Shown in pieces: positions 10,740 to 20,875 of a DNA stretch of 64,000 nt (positions are counted from its first letter, which is position 1; each line of letters opens with the position of its first letter). The notes beneath the pieces were generated by a model. The model saw only the letters and a program-made list of their open reading frames with translations, ran no database searches and was not told the origin of the DNA. Made by a program: the position numbers and the translations under genes. This DNA comes from Merluccius polli. Its lineage: Eukaryota; Chordata; Actinopteri; Gadiformes; Merlucciidae. The stretch covers positions 36,001 to 100,000 of the forward strand of contig JAOPHQ010005152.1 in the NCBI GenBank assembly GCA_030340625.1. The letters are read 5' to 3'.

Positions 10740-11883
10740 TACATATTTTGTAATTACAGTTTTTCTCGATTGCTAAGACACATTTCTTGAAAGCTGCTGT
10801 CCTTTTCTCTAAGCCAGTGGTTCTTAAACTTTTTACACCAAGTACCACCTCAGAAAATACTTGGCTCTCCAAGTACCACCATAATGACCAACACTATACA
10901 GTAGCGTAGTAGGCCTAAGTATTCATCAAAAACAAGGCAGAGGCTTTATTCCTAAATAAGTATATTTAATATTGTCAGCCATTGTAACATATTACAGTTT
11001 GAACAGTAAGACTGTGCTTAAATATAGGAAAAAAAACAAACTGTACTTAAATAATGATTCAATTAAAATGTATTGCACATAAAAGTTAAATAAACATTGT
11101 ACTTAAATAAATGTAAAAAAAACAAAACAACTGTTCTTAAAGATTAAGTAAAACTGTACTGTACTTAAATGTTAAGTAAAAAATGTACTGCACTTCATTA
11201 AAAAAATAACAAAACAGGCTGTATGCATAGCTGCAAGTAAAGTCCAAAACACACCAACAGGAATATAGTCGTCTCCAGAGCAGAGGCGGCGACGCTGTGA
11301 AATAGGACACTGGCGTGAAGTGTAGCGGGGTGGCGTGTCGACGCGTGCTGGTGGGCGCCTGCCGCCGGCGGTGTGGGGGTTGTGCGGGTATTCTCACGTA
11401 GTCAGAGCGATGGCTCTGACTACGTAATTAATCAAAACTCAGAATAAATATTTATTTTCGAGGAAAGACTTCAGTGCCGTTCTTTGTTCTTTTCTCAAAT
11501 AAAATGTTAACTTAAAGTCTTGAAGAGTCGCGGCCAAAGCCGAGTCGAAAGACAGCCGTTCGCCAGCAGCAGCAGCCATTGTTTACCTCTAACACAGAAC
11601 CGTCGCATTTCTGTCGTCATTAGGTAGCCCGGCTTTCGACTCCGCTGTGATTGGTCAGACATACAAGACACACTTGGTGATTCCAGCACCAAAAAGCGGA
11701 CGGAGCTGCACTACATAGCTGCCAAATAAATTTGCTGCCGCTAGGGGGTGTCTAGAGTTCTAGGCTAGATATGTGTATGAATCATGCAAAAATACCGCTT
11801 TAAACTCAATTACGGTAACCCTTTAAAATAAAGACTTTTAAACAATTTAGTGTATGCGTGATGTAATAGGAATGTAGTAGAAG
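10740..11883. mobile_element. Inserted repeat DNA in zmym4 copy A
   Basis: Copy A and the intact gene diverge at about 10740 and rejoin at 11884 (matching 40876). The insert holds a hAT-type end at 10815 (cagtggttcttaaacttttt) and poorly defined AT-rich repeats. A GC-rich stretch (about 11235-11390) is inverted relative to the interior of the hAT element at 43632-44274. No coding region is seen. The opposite terminus of the hAT-like piece was not found. Confidence 0.5.
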
Positions 11884-12860
11884 CAATGTTTAGTTACTTG
11901 CATGTTTCTCCTTTCCATATTGAGTTTGAGAAAAAATTACAAACCTGACATGGCTAGTGCATATATTATATATATATATTATTGTAGCAGGAAATAAAAA
12001 ATATGAAACACTTGGAATCACTGTTTGCAATTTGTATATATAAATTAAATGAGGTGGTGATTCAAATAAATGCCACAAAAGGGCTAAACTAAAACAAAAG
12101 GGATTAGGCTTTACTAAAACAAAAAGGATTAGGGTGTGACCTGGGCGTGTGTAGGGTGTTGCCTGGGATGACCTGTGACCAACCCATTTTGCATAATGAG
12201 GCTTTGCCCCTTCCGCTCACTCTTTATCCCAAAGCATTATGACATACATTTTAAGATGGCTATTTAATAGTCCAAAACAGTGGAGCAGATGAAAGTGTTT
12301 GCTTGATGCATTCCCTGAGATTTAACAATCACCAAAGTGGTTTGTCACACTCACAATGGGTAAGGGAATGACTTTGAAAATTCTGCATACATTTGTTCAA
12401 ATTGAGAATAATATTGCATGCCAAAATCATCTGTTTGAAAATACCCTCAGACTCCAGGGGGTTAAAATCCTTCTTCACAAATCTTCTACAGCCACACCCA
12501 CTTGACTCCCAGTTGTAGTACTAAGATGGAAAAAATTAGTATGACTTGAAACCTGAATTAAATCTTTCTTTCCCAGGAGCTGATGATCAGCTCTGTGTTC
12601 TCTATGGCGGGGATGTCCAGCTCTGCACTGCGACCGACCCCATCCTTGGCGAAGGACATTCCCCTTCCTGCCGATCCTCGCAGCAACTCGAACCTGTACA
12701 TGATGTGTTCCCTATGTAAGAAAACCCTGATCAAGGGCCAGACTGCGTACCAGAAGAAAGGCTCCCCGTTGCTCTTCTGCTCCCCTATCTGCCTCTCCTT
12801 CAAGCCCCAGGGGCCTGCTACCAAGATCTGCCACCACTGCCACAAGTGAGTCCGCATCAG

Positions 12861-13340
12861 GGATAAGGGTAGCCTGGCTCCGCCCTCCGACGTACTTCCG
12901 CTCAATTTTCATTTCACTTAAGTACTAGGTCTGGGCATTCGGCATATTCGTGGGTTTTCTCCCGGTAAAGTTTTACCGGTCCAATCAGCGAACAGGAGGC
13001 GCGGCCTGAGAACAGTGACGTAGAGGTTGTGCGCGAATTTCAGTTATTGAGCGCAAGTACGGAGGCGGGCGGAACCAGGCTAATGCTAATGCTCACTGCA
13101 TCTGCCGTTTGTATACTGCGCGGCGCGCGCAACGTGGTTTCTGGCGCATGAAATACGTCACGACCAAACGTTAGCGATTGGTTATGGCAGATTCGGAGTG
13201 GCACTGGGCAGAGCCAATAGTTTTAAACTTCAACAGAGCACCCGCCTTCAGTTAGTTAACAATTGTCAATGGTGAGTGGCCAGACTCTCTGTACAAATGA
13301 AATGTAGTACGAGAGGCTGGTGACCAGGCTAGGATAAGGG
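12861..13340. mobile_element. MITE with 9-bp target duplication (copy 2)
   Basis: The element at 12870-13331 is closely similar to 2283-2738, with ends tagcctggctcc and ...gtgaccaggcta. It is flanked by ggataaggg at 12861-12869 and 13332-13340. The paralogous zmym4 intron at about 41956 has a single uninterrupted 'ggataagggtgggg'. This fixes both element ends and shows the insertion followed the duplication. Confidence 0.92.
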
Positions 13341-14891
13341 TGGGGAGGGGAAAAAAGATTTTTAAGCATCGTAATTTTTTGTAATCTTTTTTTTAATGCC
13401 TGAATCGATTGTTTTGGGTTTGTAATGCCTGTTCCTCCAGGTCGATGCTGCGGCTCCAGGATCTGATCCTGGCCCCCATTGACAGTGGCTCCCTGAGGGA
13501 ATTCTGTAGTGCCAACTGCCTCACTGGCTTCAACAAGGCGCAGGCTGAACGCGCCCTGAAGGCGAAGAACACTGCTCCCGTGCTGAAAACGTGCAGCATG
13601 TGCAAGAAAACTGTCAGGACTAGTGTAAGGAAATGGATTGGATTCGAAGAAACGGCACACATGTATAGCTAGAGGTGGTTTTGTACTCCTGCGTCGAATA
13701 GCCGCTGTGGTTACGCCCGTGGTTGCGTACGCCCGTGCTTGCGTTCATGGTTCTGCGTTACTCGACCTGTAGCTACGTTCTTGGAGCGGTGAAGCTACCG
13801 ACGCGTTTGGCTACGTCGGTAACAGAGACCCGCAGCGTAACGGTGGCGGCTATGCGACATAAAAGTATAAATGAATAAAAATTCTGCTTCTATGCATTCA
13901 TTCACTTTCCACTCCTGGCGTGATTGCAAGCTTTTCAACGGGCTATTTCTCCCCAGAACAAGCATGAGGTGGAGGACTTCGCCAGCAAGAGCCTGATGCT
14001 GATGAATACCACTGGCGAAAATAAGAGCCTGTGCAGCGATGCCTGTCTCACCACCTTCAAAAAGGTGTGTGTGCAGGGTTCAACGTTTTTTTTCACTTGC
14101 CTAGTCGGGCAAGTGGGTCAGAAATCTACTTTCCCAGAGTCCATTTTTACTTGCCCCTAAACAAATTGTTTTATTTATTAGCGGTTATCAAATAACAAAG
14201 ACTAAATTAAGTTAGTAAGCTGTGAGTGAGTGAGCTTAACTGTGTGTGAGTGAGTGAGCCATGCATCACACTACTAGCCTACTCAATTCTTAATTGGACA
14301 ACGGCGCGTGCGAATATTCTTCAATGCGTGCAAGGTGAGGGGGCTATACTGTGTGCCAGAGAATGAGAACATTATTTATGATACGATGATTGAAAAAATG
14401 ATTTGGAATTGTATTATTTTACTTGATTTATTTTTACGACTTGAGTCGTTAAAATTCAACTCATTCGTAAATCTAGTGAGTTGCTAGATTTACTAACCTG
14501 TCATGGCATTTTACTTGCCTTATTGTTCAACTATGGTGTTTGTGTGCATGTGTGTCAAGGGCTCTACAAATACAATGTACTTGACTTGCAGCAAAGCACC
14601 ACTTCCCATGCGTGCTCCATGTGTGCGACTGTGACCCTGCTGTCCGACACGGTGCACACAACCAACAGCCTGGGCATGGTGGAGATCTTCTGCACCACCG
14701 GCTGCCTGCAGGCCCAGTCCATCAGCTCCTCGGGTAACTTCCAATGGGCCTTACTCACCGGGTGGCCGTCTTGGCTCTAAGTGTTCGCTATGGTCGAGAT
14801 CTTTGGTTCAGACGCACCGCCATGTAAAATCTTCCAAATAGACTGCTGTTAAAAATTGTGAAAAAATGAATATTTATGTAAATATAGTCAT

Positions 14892-15444
14892 ATACACTGT
14901 GTGCACAATTATTAGGCAAGTTGTATTTTTGAGGATTAATTTTATTATTGAACAACTACAGTGTTCTCGGTCAATCCAAAATGTTAATAAACCTCAAACC
15001 TGAATATATAAGAAAGTAAAAGTGAGGTTTTGGCTTTCTTAGGAGAATATCTGTGTGCACAATTACAAGCCATCCATTCAAGGAGTCTGTCAGTTTCTTG
15101 ATCTGTTGACGATCAACTTTTTGTGCAGCAGCAACCACAGCCTCCCAGACACTGTTCAGAGAGGTGTACTGTTTTCCTTCACTGTAACTCTCCCGTTTAA
15201 GAAGGGCCCACAAGTTCTCAATAGGGTTTAGGTCAGGTGAGGAAGGGGGCCATGTCATTCTTCTTTCATCTTTAAGGCCTTTACTGGCTAGCCACGCAGT
15301 GGAATACTTCGATGCATGCGATGGAGCATTGTCCTGCATAAACATCATGGTCTTCTTGAAAGATGCAGACTTTTTCCTGTACCACTGCTTGAAGAAAGTG
15401 TCTTCTAAAAACTGGCAGTAGGTGGTTTTGTGTGTTTTCAACAT
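14892..15444 (-). mobile_element. Truncated Tc1/mariner-type transposon
   Basis: The end 'cactgtgtgcacaattatta' begins at about 14895, next to a TA. The minus strand encodes the C-terminal part of a Tc1 DDE transposase (about 15440-14971): MQDNAPSHAS carries the second catalytic Asp and the SSPDLNPIENLW motif carries the third acidic residue. The N-terminal helix-turn-helix half and the first Asp are missing, so the copy is dead. It is cut off where an inverted repeat begins (15424-15550). It lies just 3' of the last copied zmym4 exon. Confidence 0.85.
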
Positions 15445-15550
15445 ATTAAGTCATTGTCCCCATAACGTTTGGAGAACGTTTAACAATTATCTGCATGGAC
15501 TAATACGTTATGGGGACAATGACTTGATATGTTGAAAACACACAAAACCA
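15424..15550. repeat. Inverted repeat (hairpin) at the Tc1 breakpoint
   Basis: About 45 bp from 15424 (starting ggttttgtgtgttttcaaca) recur inverted at 15506-15550 (ending gttgaaaacacacaaaacc), with a spacer of about 37 bp. The left arm is Tc1 transposase coding sequence, so the right arm is an inverted copy of part of the element. Confidence 0.85.
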
Positions 15551-15954
15551 TCAGAGCACATCGACAAGTCTGTCATAATAAAAGAGAAACGCGTACCTCT
15601 TGCAGCACAATCCAATGACTGAAGATGTCCGTAATTGAATAGAACCGCCAACCGGCTATGGGTCTGTCCGATATTATGATCCCCCCGGAAACCTTTCCGT
15701 TGTCATTACTTGCAGTTCGTTTCCCTATTTGCTCGTGTTGTGAATATTTGCAACGCACGTGTTGTGAACTCAATGCAGGTGTTTTCTAAGTTTGCAGGTG
15801 TTGTGGTGTTTGCATGTGTTGTGACCCTTCTCGGGCCACCGTACTTTAGCATGTTGTCTAGCAGCTTTGATTACTCGATACTCAATACTACTTGACTCAA
15901 TACTTTGCGGCAGTATTGTTCATGTACCACCGTCTGTGTACGTTCTTTTGAAAA

Positions 15955-16200
15955 GATTACCTCACTTGAGTTTTTTTTTCTTTTTTACCGCCAGTGCCTT
16001 GACATCTTTGTCCTCACCAACCAACACTTGCGCTCTACTAATAAAAACAATAACACTAATGATAAACCTGTATAGCAACAACATTAATACAAAAGTCAAA
16101 TCTAACGAAACACAAACATACCCCAGCAGAAAAAGTAATAACTGGACTGAATTCGCTGGACAGAAGCATGTAATAAATGACTTCATCGGGGGCAATGCCA
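15955..16200 (+). pseudogene. Second partial zmym4 copy (A'), intron 3 segment
   Basis: This matches zmym4 intron 3 at about 10228-10432 and 37080-37285 (for example 'ctaataaaaacaataacact' and 'actggactgaatt'). It is interrupted at 16201 by the H2C2 gene insertion and resumes at about 17421 with the exon 4 acceptor region. No exon is contained here. Confidence 0.75.
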
Positions 16201-16592
16201 CTGTTCTGCCAATTTCTGCTACCCATCAAATTCTGCTACCTAGTGGTTTTGCGCATCTCGAAAATTCACAATCCTGCGTGCGTGCGCATCCATACATTTC
16301 TGCTACCTTTTTGGCTGATGTTGAGTATTTTCTTTAAAACATGTTTTTAACTGCGCAATTATCTTACAAATATGTTTAACATTGCGCCTTTTGACCTGTA
16401 AGAATGTAAATATGTGCATGTACACACTGGCTTTGCTGCTGAATGTAGAAATAAGATGATATATGTGTTATCTTTACGGGTCGAGCGGAGAAAGTTTTCG
16501 TCGGAGGTGGAGGGGGGCGACGACATCTTGTAATGTTATAACAAGATATTCATTGTGTTACATAAATTCTAAATACTTGTGTTTGTAAAGCT

Positions 16593-17337
16593 ATGGAGGA
16601 AAGATGGCAACAAACGTTTGACCTCCTGTCTCTGGGAACATTCCCGGATGGCTTTGATATGGCCAACAAAAGAAGCCTTAGGAAGTACGCTTCAAAATTC
16701 AAGTTAAAGGGTGAGTATCTGAAATACATGCTTGTTTATAACGTCTTTATTTAAGATAGCAGGGGTAAAGTATGTGGATAGACCAATTGCCTCTATCAAA
16801 TAATGCTCCCACTGCAGAATCACATTATTTTACACCACTACTCACCCTATGTACACTGTAAGAATATGGGGAGCATATTTTGATGCTTGTTTATAACATC
16901 TTCATTGAAGATTTCAGGGGTGCAGTATGTAGATAGACAAATACATACAATACAATGTGGATATTGTCTTAGTAAGATAGCTTTTTAATGATGAAAGTTC
17001 TTTAATGAATGTTCACTGCAGAAGGAGATCTCTACATTGGGGACAGAAGAGCCATTAAATCAAAAGAGGAGGCAAGAGAACTCTTTGTAGAGTTTCACTG
17101 TTCTCCAACGGGGCGACATACTAGCATCATGAAAACCCGCACAACAATGTCCTCCAGATTTTACTGGCTTGGCATGGCAGTGGACATTAACAACTGGGTA
17201 GGCTATTTGTTTGAGTTATTGTTGTTTTGTGTTTTTGTGTTTTATTAACAACTAATTTCTTAAAGGTCTTGGAATGTGATGAATGCCAGATGACTGGAAA
17301 ACCTTTGGCTGCTGCCCAGCCGATAAAGTGTATACAG
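16593..17337 (+). CDS. Integrase-type H2C2 zinc-finger protein (exons 16593-16710, 17022-17197, 17266-17337)
   Basis: Three exons join in phase. The first starts at an ATG (MEERWQQTFD). The second carries EFHCSPTGRHTS and the third LECDECQMTGK, which together give the His-His-Cys-Cys zinc-binding module found at the N-terminus of retrotransposon and Ginger-type integrases and in host genes derived from them. Donors are at 16711, 17198 and 17338; acceptors are at 17021 and 17265. No integrase catalytic core follows before the zmym4-derived exon array starts at about 17420, so this is either a short domesticated gene or a 3'-truncated one. It lies within a block of about 1.2 kb inserted between 'gggggcaatgcc' and 'gttcaagtcaactc', which are adjacent in the intact zmym4 intron. 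Confidence 0.6.
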
Positions 17338-17420
17338 GTACATGTGTACAGTGGTATCTTATCCAACAGCTATTAATAAAGAAGTATTGAGTGTAAAAAT
17401 AATTATATTTGTTTTACCTT

Positions 17421-20400
17421 GATTGCGTTCAAGTCAACTCGGAGGTTTTGCTTCTGTCTTGCAGCACAGGCTCCAGACTGCAACGCCGCCCAGGCTGGCG
17501 GACAAGCCCATAGACGAGGAGTACAACCAGACACACTCCTCCTCCTCCTCAGCTCCCACAGATAACATTAAAGACAAGCCTGAAACTCCAGAGGTAAGAC
17601 AGCCTAAAACTAATCCTCTGGCGTCACCTGCATGAGACAATAGAACCTAATTTGCACGCCAATATTCATTTCACATGCACTTATAATCTCACACGTGGCT
17701 TTGGCACAATAGTGTATGAATGATTGTAGGTGGTCTTATTATTTGTAAAGGGTAGAATTTGTATGCAATTCAAGTCAGATGGCTTGTCATGTGTTTTGAT
17801 CAACTGTGGTATGTGAGAAATCAAAAAGACTATGAGAAATGAAGCAGCTAGGGGTTGGTATTGGAATAGAGGTCACTGACTTCTGACTGAAGTCAACTCG
17901 GAGGTTTTCGCTTCTGTCTTGCAGCACAGGCTCCAGACTGCAACTCGGCCGCTCAGGCTGAGGTCTCGCGCCGGGGACCCCCCCTCGCCCAGCCTGGTCA
18001 CGGTGAAGGACAAGCACATAGACGAGGAGAACAAGCAGACACTCTTCTCCTCCTCCTCAGCTCCCACAGATTACATTAAAAACAAGCCTGAAACTCCAGA
18101 GGTAAGACAGCCTAAAACTAATCCTCTGGCGTCACCTGCATGAGACAATAGAACCTCATTTGCACGCCAATATTCATTTCACATGCACTTATAATCTCAC
18201 ACGTGGCTTTGGCACAATAGTGTATGAATGATTGTAGGTGGTGTTATTATTTGTAAAGGGTAGAATTTGTATGCAATTCAAGTCAGATGGCTTGTCATGT
18301 GTTTTGATCAACTGTGGTATGTGAGAAATCAAAAAGACTGTATGAGAAATGAAGCAGCTAGGGGTTGGTATTGGAATAGAGGTCACTGACTTCTGACTGA
18401 AGTCAACTCTGAGGTTTTCGCTTCTGTCTTGCAGCACAGGCTCCAGACTGCAACTCGGCCGCTCAGGCTGAGGTCTCGCGCCGGGGACCCCCCCTCGCCC
18501 AGCCTGGTCACGGTGAAGGACAAGCACATAGACGAGGAGTACAAGCAGACACTCTTCTCCTCTTCCTCAGCTCCCACAGATGACATTAAAAACAAGCCTG
18601 AAACTCCAGAGGTAAGACAGCCTAAAACTAATCCTCTGGCGTCACCTGCATGAGACAATGGAACCTCATTTGCACGCCAATATTCATTTCACATGCACTT
18701 ATAATCTCACACGTGGCTTTGGCACAATAGTGTATGAATGATTGTAGGTGGTCTTATTATTTGTAAAGGGTAGAATTTGTATGCAATTCAAGTCAGATGG
18801 CTTGTCATGTGTTTTGATCAACTGTGGTATGTGAGAAATCAAAAAGACTGTATGAGAAATGAAGCAGCTAGGGGTTGGTATTGGAATAGAGGTCACTGAC
18901 TTCTGACTGAAGTCAACTCGGAGGTTTTCGCTTCTGTCTTGCAGCACAGGCTCCAGACTGCAACTCGGCCGCTCAGGCTGAGGTCTCGCGCCGGGGGCCC
19001 CCCCTCGCCCAGCCTGGTCACGGTGAAGGACAAGCACATAGACGAGGAGTACAAGCAGACACTCTTCTCCTCCTCCTCAGCTCCCACAGATGACATTAAA
19101 AACAAGCCTGAAACTCCAGAGGTAAGACAGCCTAAAACTAATCCTCTGGCATCACCTGCATGAGACAATAGAACCTCATTTGCACGCCAATATTCATTTC
19201 ACATGCACTTATAATCTCACACGTGGCTTTGGCACAATAGTGTATGAATGATTGTAGGTGGTCTTATTATTTGTAAAGGGTAGAATTTGTATGCAATTCA
19301 AGTCAGATGGCTTGTCATGTGTTTTGATCAACTGTGGTATGTGAGAAATCAAAAAGACTGTATGAGAAATGAAGCAGCTAGGGGTTGGTATTGGAATAGA
19401 GGTCACTGACTTCTGACTGAAGTCAACTCTGAGGTTTTCGCTTCTGTCTTGCAGCACGGGCTCCAGACTGCAACTCGGCCGCTCAGGCTGAGGTCTCGCG
19501 CCGGGGACCCCCCCTCGCCCAGCCTGGTCACGGTGAAGGACAAGCACATAGACGAGGAGTACAAGCAGACACTCTTCTCCTCCTCCTCAGCTCCCACAGA
19601 TGACATTAAAAACAAGCCGGAAACTCCAGAGGTAAGACAGCCTAAAACTAATCCTCTGGCGTCACCTGCATGAGACAATAGAACCTCATTTGCACACCAA
19701 TATTCATTTCACATGCACTTATAATCTCACACGTGGCTTTGGCACAATAGTGTATGAATGATTGTAGGTGGTCTTATTATTTGTAAAGGGTAGAATTTGT
19801 ATGCAATTCAAGTCAGATGGCTTGTCATGTGTTTTGATCAACTGTGGTATGTGAGAAATCAAAAAGACTGTATGAGAAATGAAGCAGCTAGGGGTTGGTA
19901 TTGGAATAGAGGTCACTGACTTCTGACTGAAGTCAACTCGGAGGTTTTCGCTTCTGTCTTGCAGCACAGGCTCCAGACTGCAACTCGGCCGCTCAGGCTG
20001 AGGTCTCCCGCCGGGGACCCCCCCTCGCCCAGCCTGGTCACGGTGAAGGACAAGCACACAGACGAGGAGTACAAGCAGACACTCTTCTCCTCCTCCTCAG
20101 CTCCCACAGATGACATTAAAGACAAGCCTGAAACTCCAGAGGTAAGACAGCCTAAAACTAATCCTCTGGCGTCACCTGCATGAGACAATAGAACCTCATT
20201 TGCACGCCAATATTCATTTCACATGCACTTATAATCTCACACGTGGCTTTGGCACAATAGTGTATGAATGATTGTAGGTGGTCTTATTATTTGTAAAGGG
20301 TAGAATTTGTATGCAATTCAAGTCAGATGGCTTGTCATGTGTTTTGATCAACTTTGGTATGTGAGAAATCAAAAAGACTGTATGAGAAATGAAGCAGCTA

Positions 20401-20833
20401 GGGGTTGGTATTGGAATAGAGGTCACTGACTTCTGACTGAAGTCAACTTGGAGGTTTCGCTTCCGTCTTGCAGCACAGGCTCCAGACTGCAACTCGGCCG
20501 CTCGGGCTGAGGTCTCGCGCCGGGGACCCCCCCTCGCCCAGCCTGGTCATGGTGAAGGACAAGCACATAGACGAGGAGTACAAGCAGACACTCTTCTCCT
20601 CCTCCTCAGCTCCCACAGATGACATTAAAGACAAGCCTGAAACTCCAGAGGTAAGACAGCCTAAAACTAATCCTCTGGCGTCACCTGCATGAGACAATAG
20701 AACCTCATTTGCACGCCAATATTCATTTCACATGCACTTATAATCTCACACGTGGCTTTGGCACAATAGTGTATGAATGATTGTAGGTGGTCTTATTATT
20801 TGTAAAGGGTAGAATTTGTATGCAATTCAAGTC
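17421..20833 (+). repeat. Seven tandem copies of zmym4 exon 4 in a 510-bp unit
   Basis: Exon copies lie at 17465-17593 (internally deleted, 129 nt), 17925-18101, 18435-18611, 18945-19121, 19455-19631, 19965-20141 and 20474-20650 (177 nt each). Spacing is 510 bp and flanking intron sequence is repeated with each exon. Every copy has a gcag acceptor and a gag|gtaaga donor, and is open and in phase 0-0, so any number could be spliced together. The coded segment resembles the 58-codon exon at 37362-37535 of the intact gene. However, the motifs VKDEP and IKDEP (sumoylation-type psi-K-x-E) read VKDKH and IKNKP or IKDKP in the array. The unit is broken at 20833 by the piggyBac block and its tail resumes at 23351-23445. 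Confidence 0.93.
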
Positions 20834-20875
20834 TACTACTCTACTGGAGATGACTCTTTGTGATGAATCTAGAAA

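Larger units (their letters stand above)
6830..14890 (+). pseudogene. Partial zmym4 duplicate (copy A): 5'UTR exon plus exons 3-8
   Basis: The block matches the complete gene at 32.77-43.63 kb. Identified parts are: 5'UTR exon ending 7131; exon 3 at 9725-9804; exon 4 at 10508-10681; exon 5 at 12577-12845; exon 6 at 13441-13624; exon 7 at 13957-14064; exon 8 at 14592-14733. Exon 2, with the start codon and acidic N-terminus, is missing: sequence equivalent to about 33750-34785 is deleted near 9550. All splice sites are retained. Exons 5, 6, 7 and 8 differ in length from the intact gene by -9, +3, -96 and -9, all multiples of three. The exon 7 loss removes the cysteines of a MYM finger. A strong in-frame ATG (gccatgg) lies in exon 3. 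No exons after 8 follow; a Tc1-like element begins at 14892. This is either a recent pseudogene or a truncated paralogue; expression is unknown. Confidence 0.8.

Noticed and set aside
17434..20697. Regularly spaced repeats resembling a CRISPR array, and the minus-strand frames repeated in each unit
   Set aside because: Units are 510 bp, contain a zmym4 exon with splice sites, and have no short-repeat/spacer pattern; the minus-strand frames are shadows of the exon.
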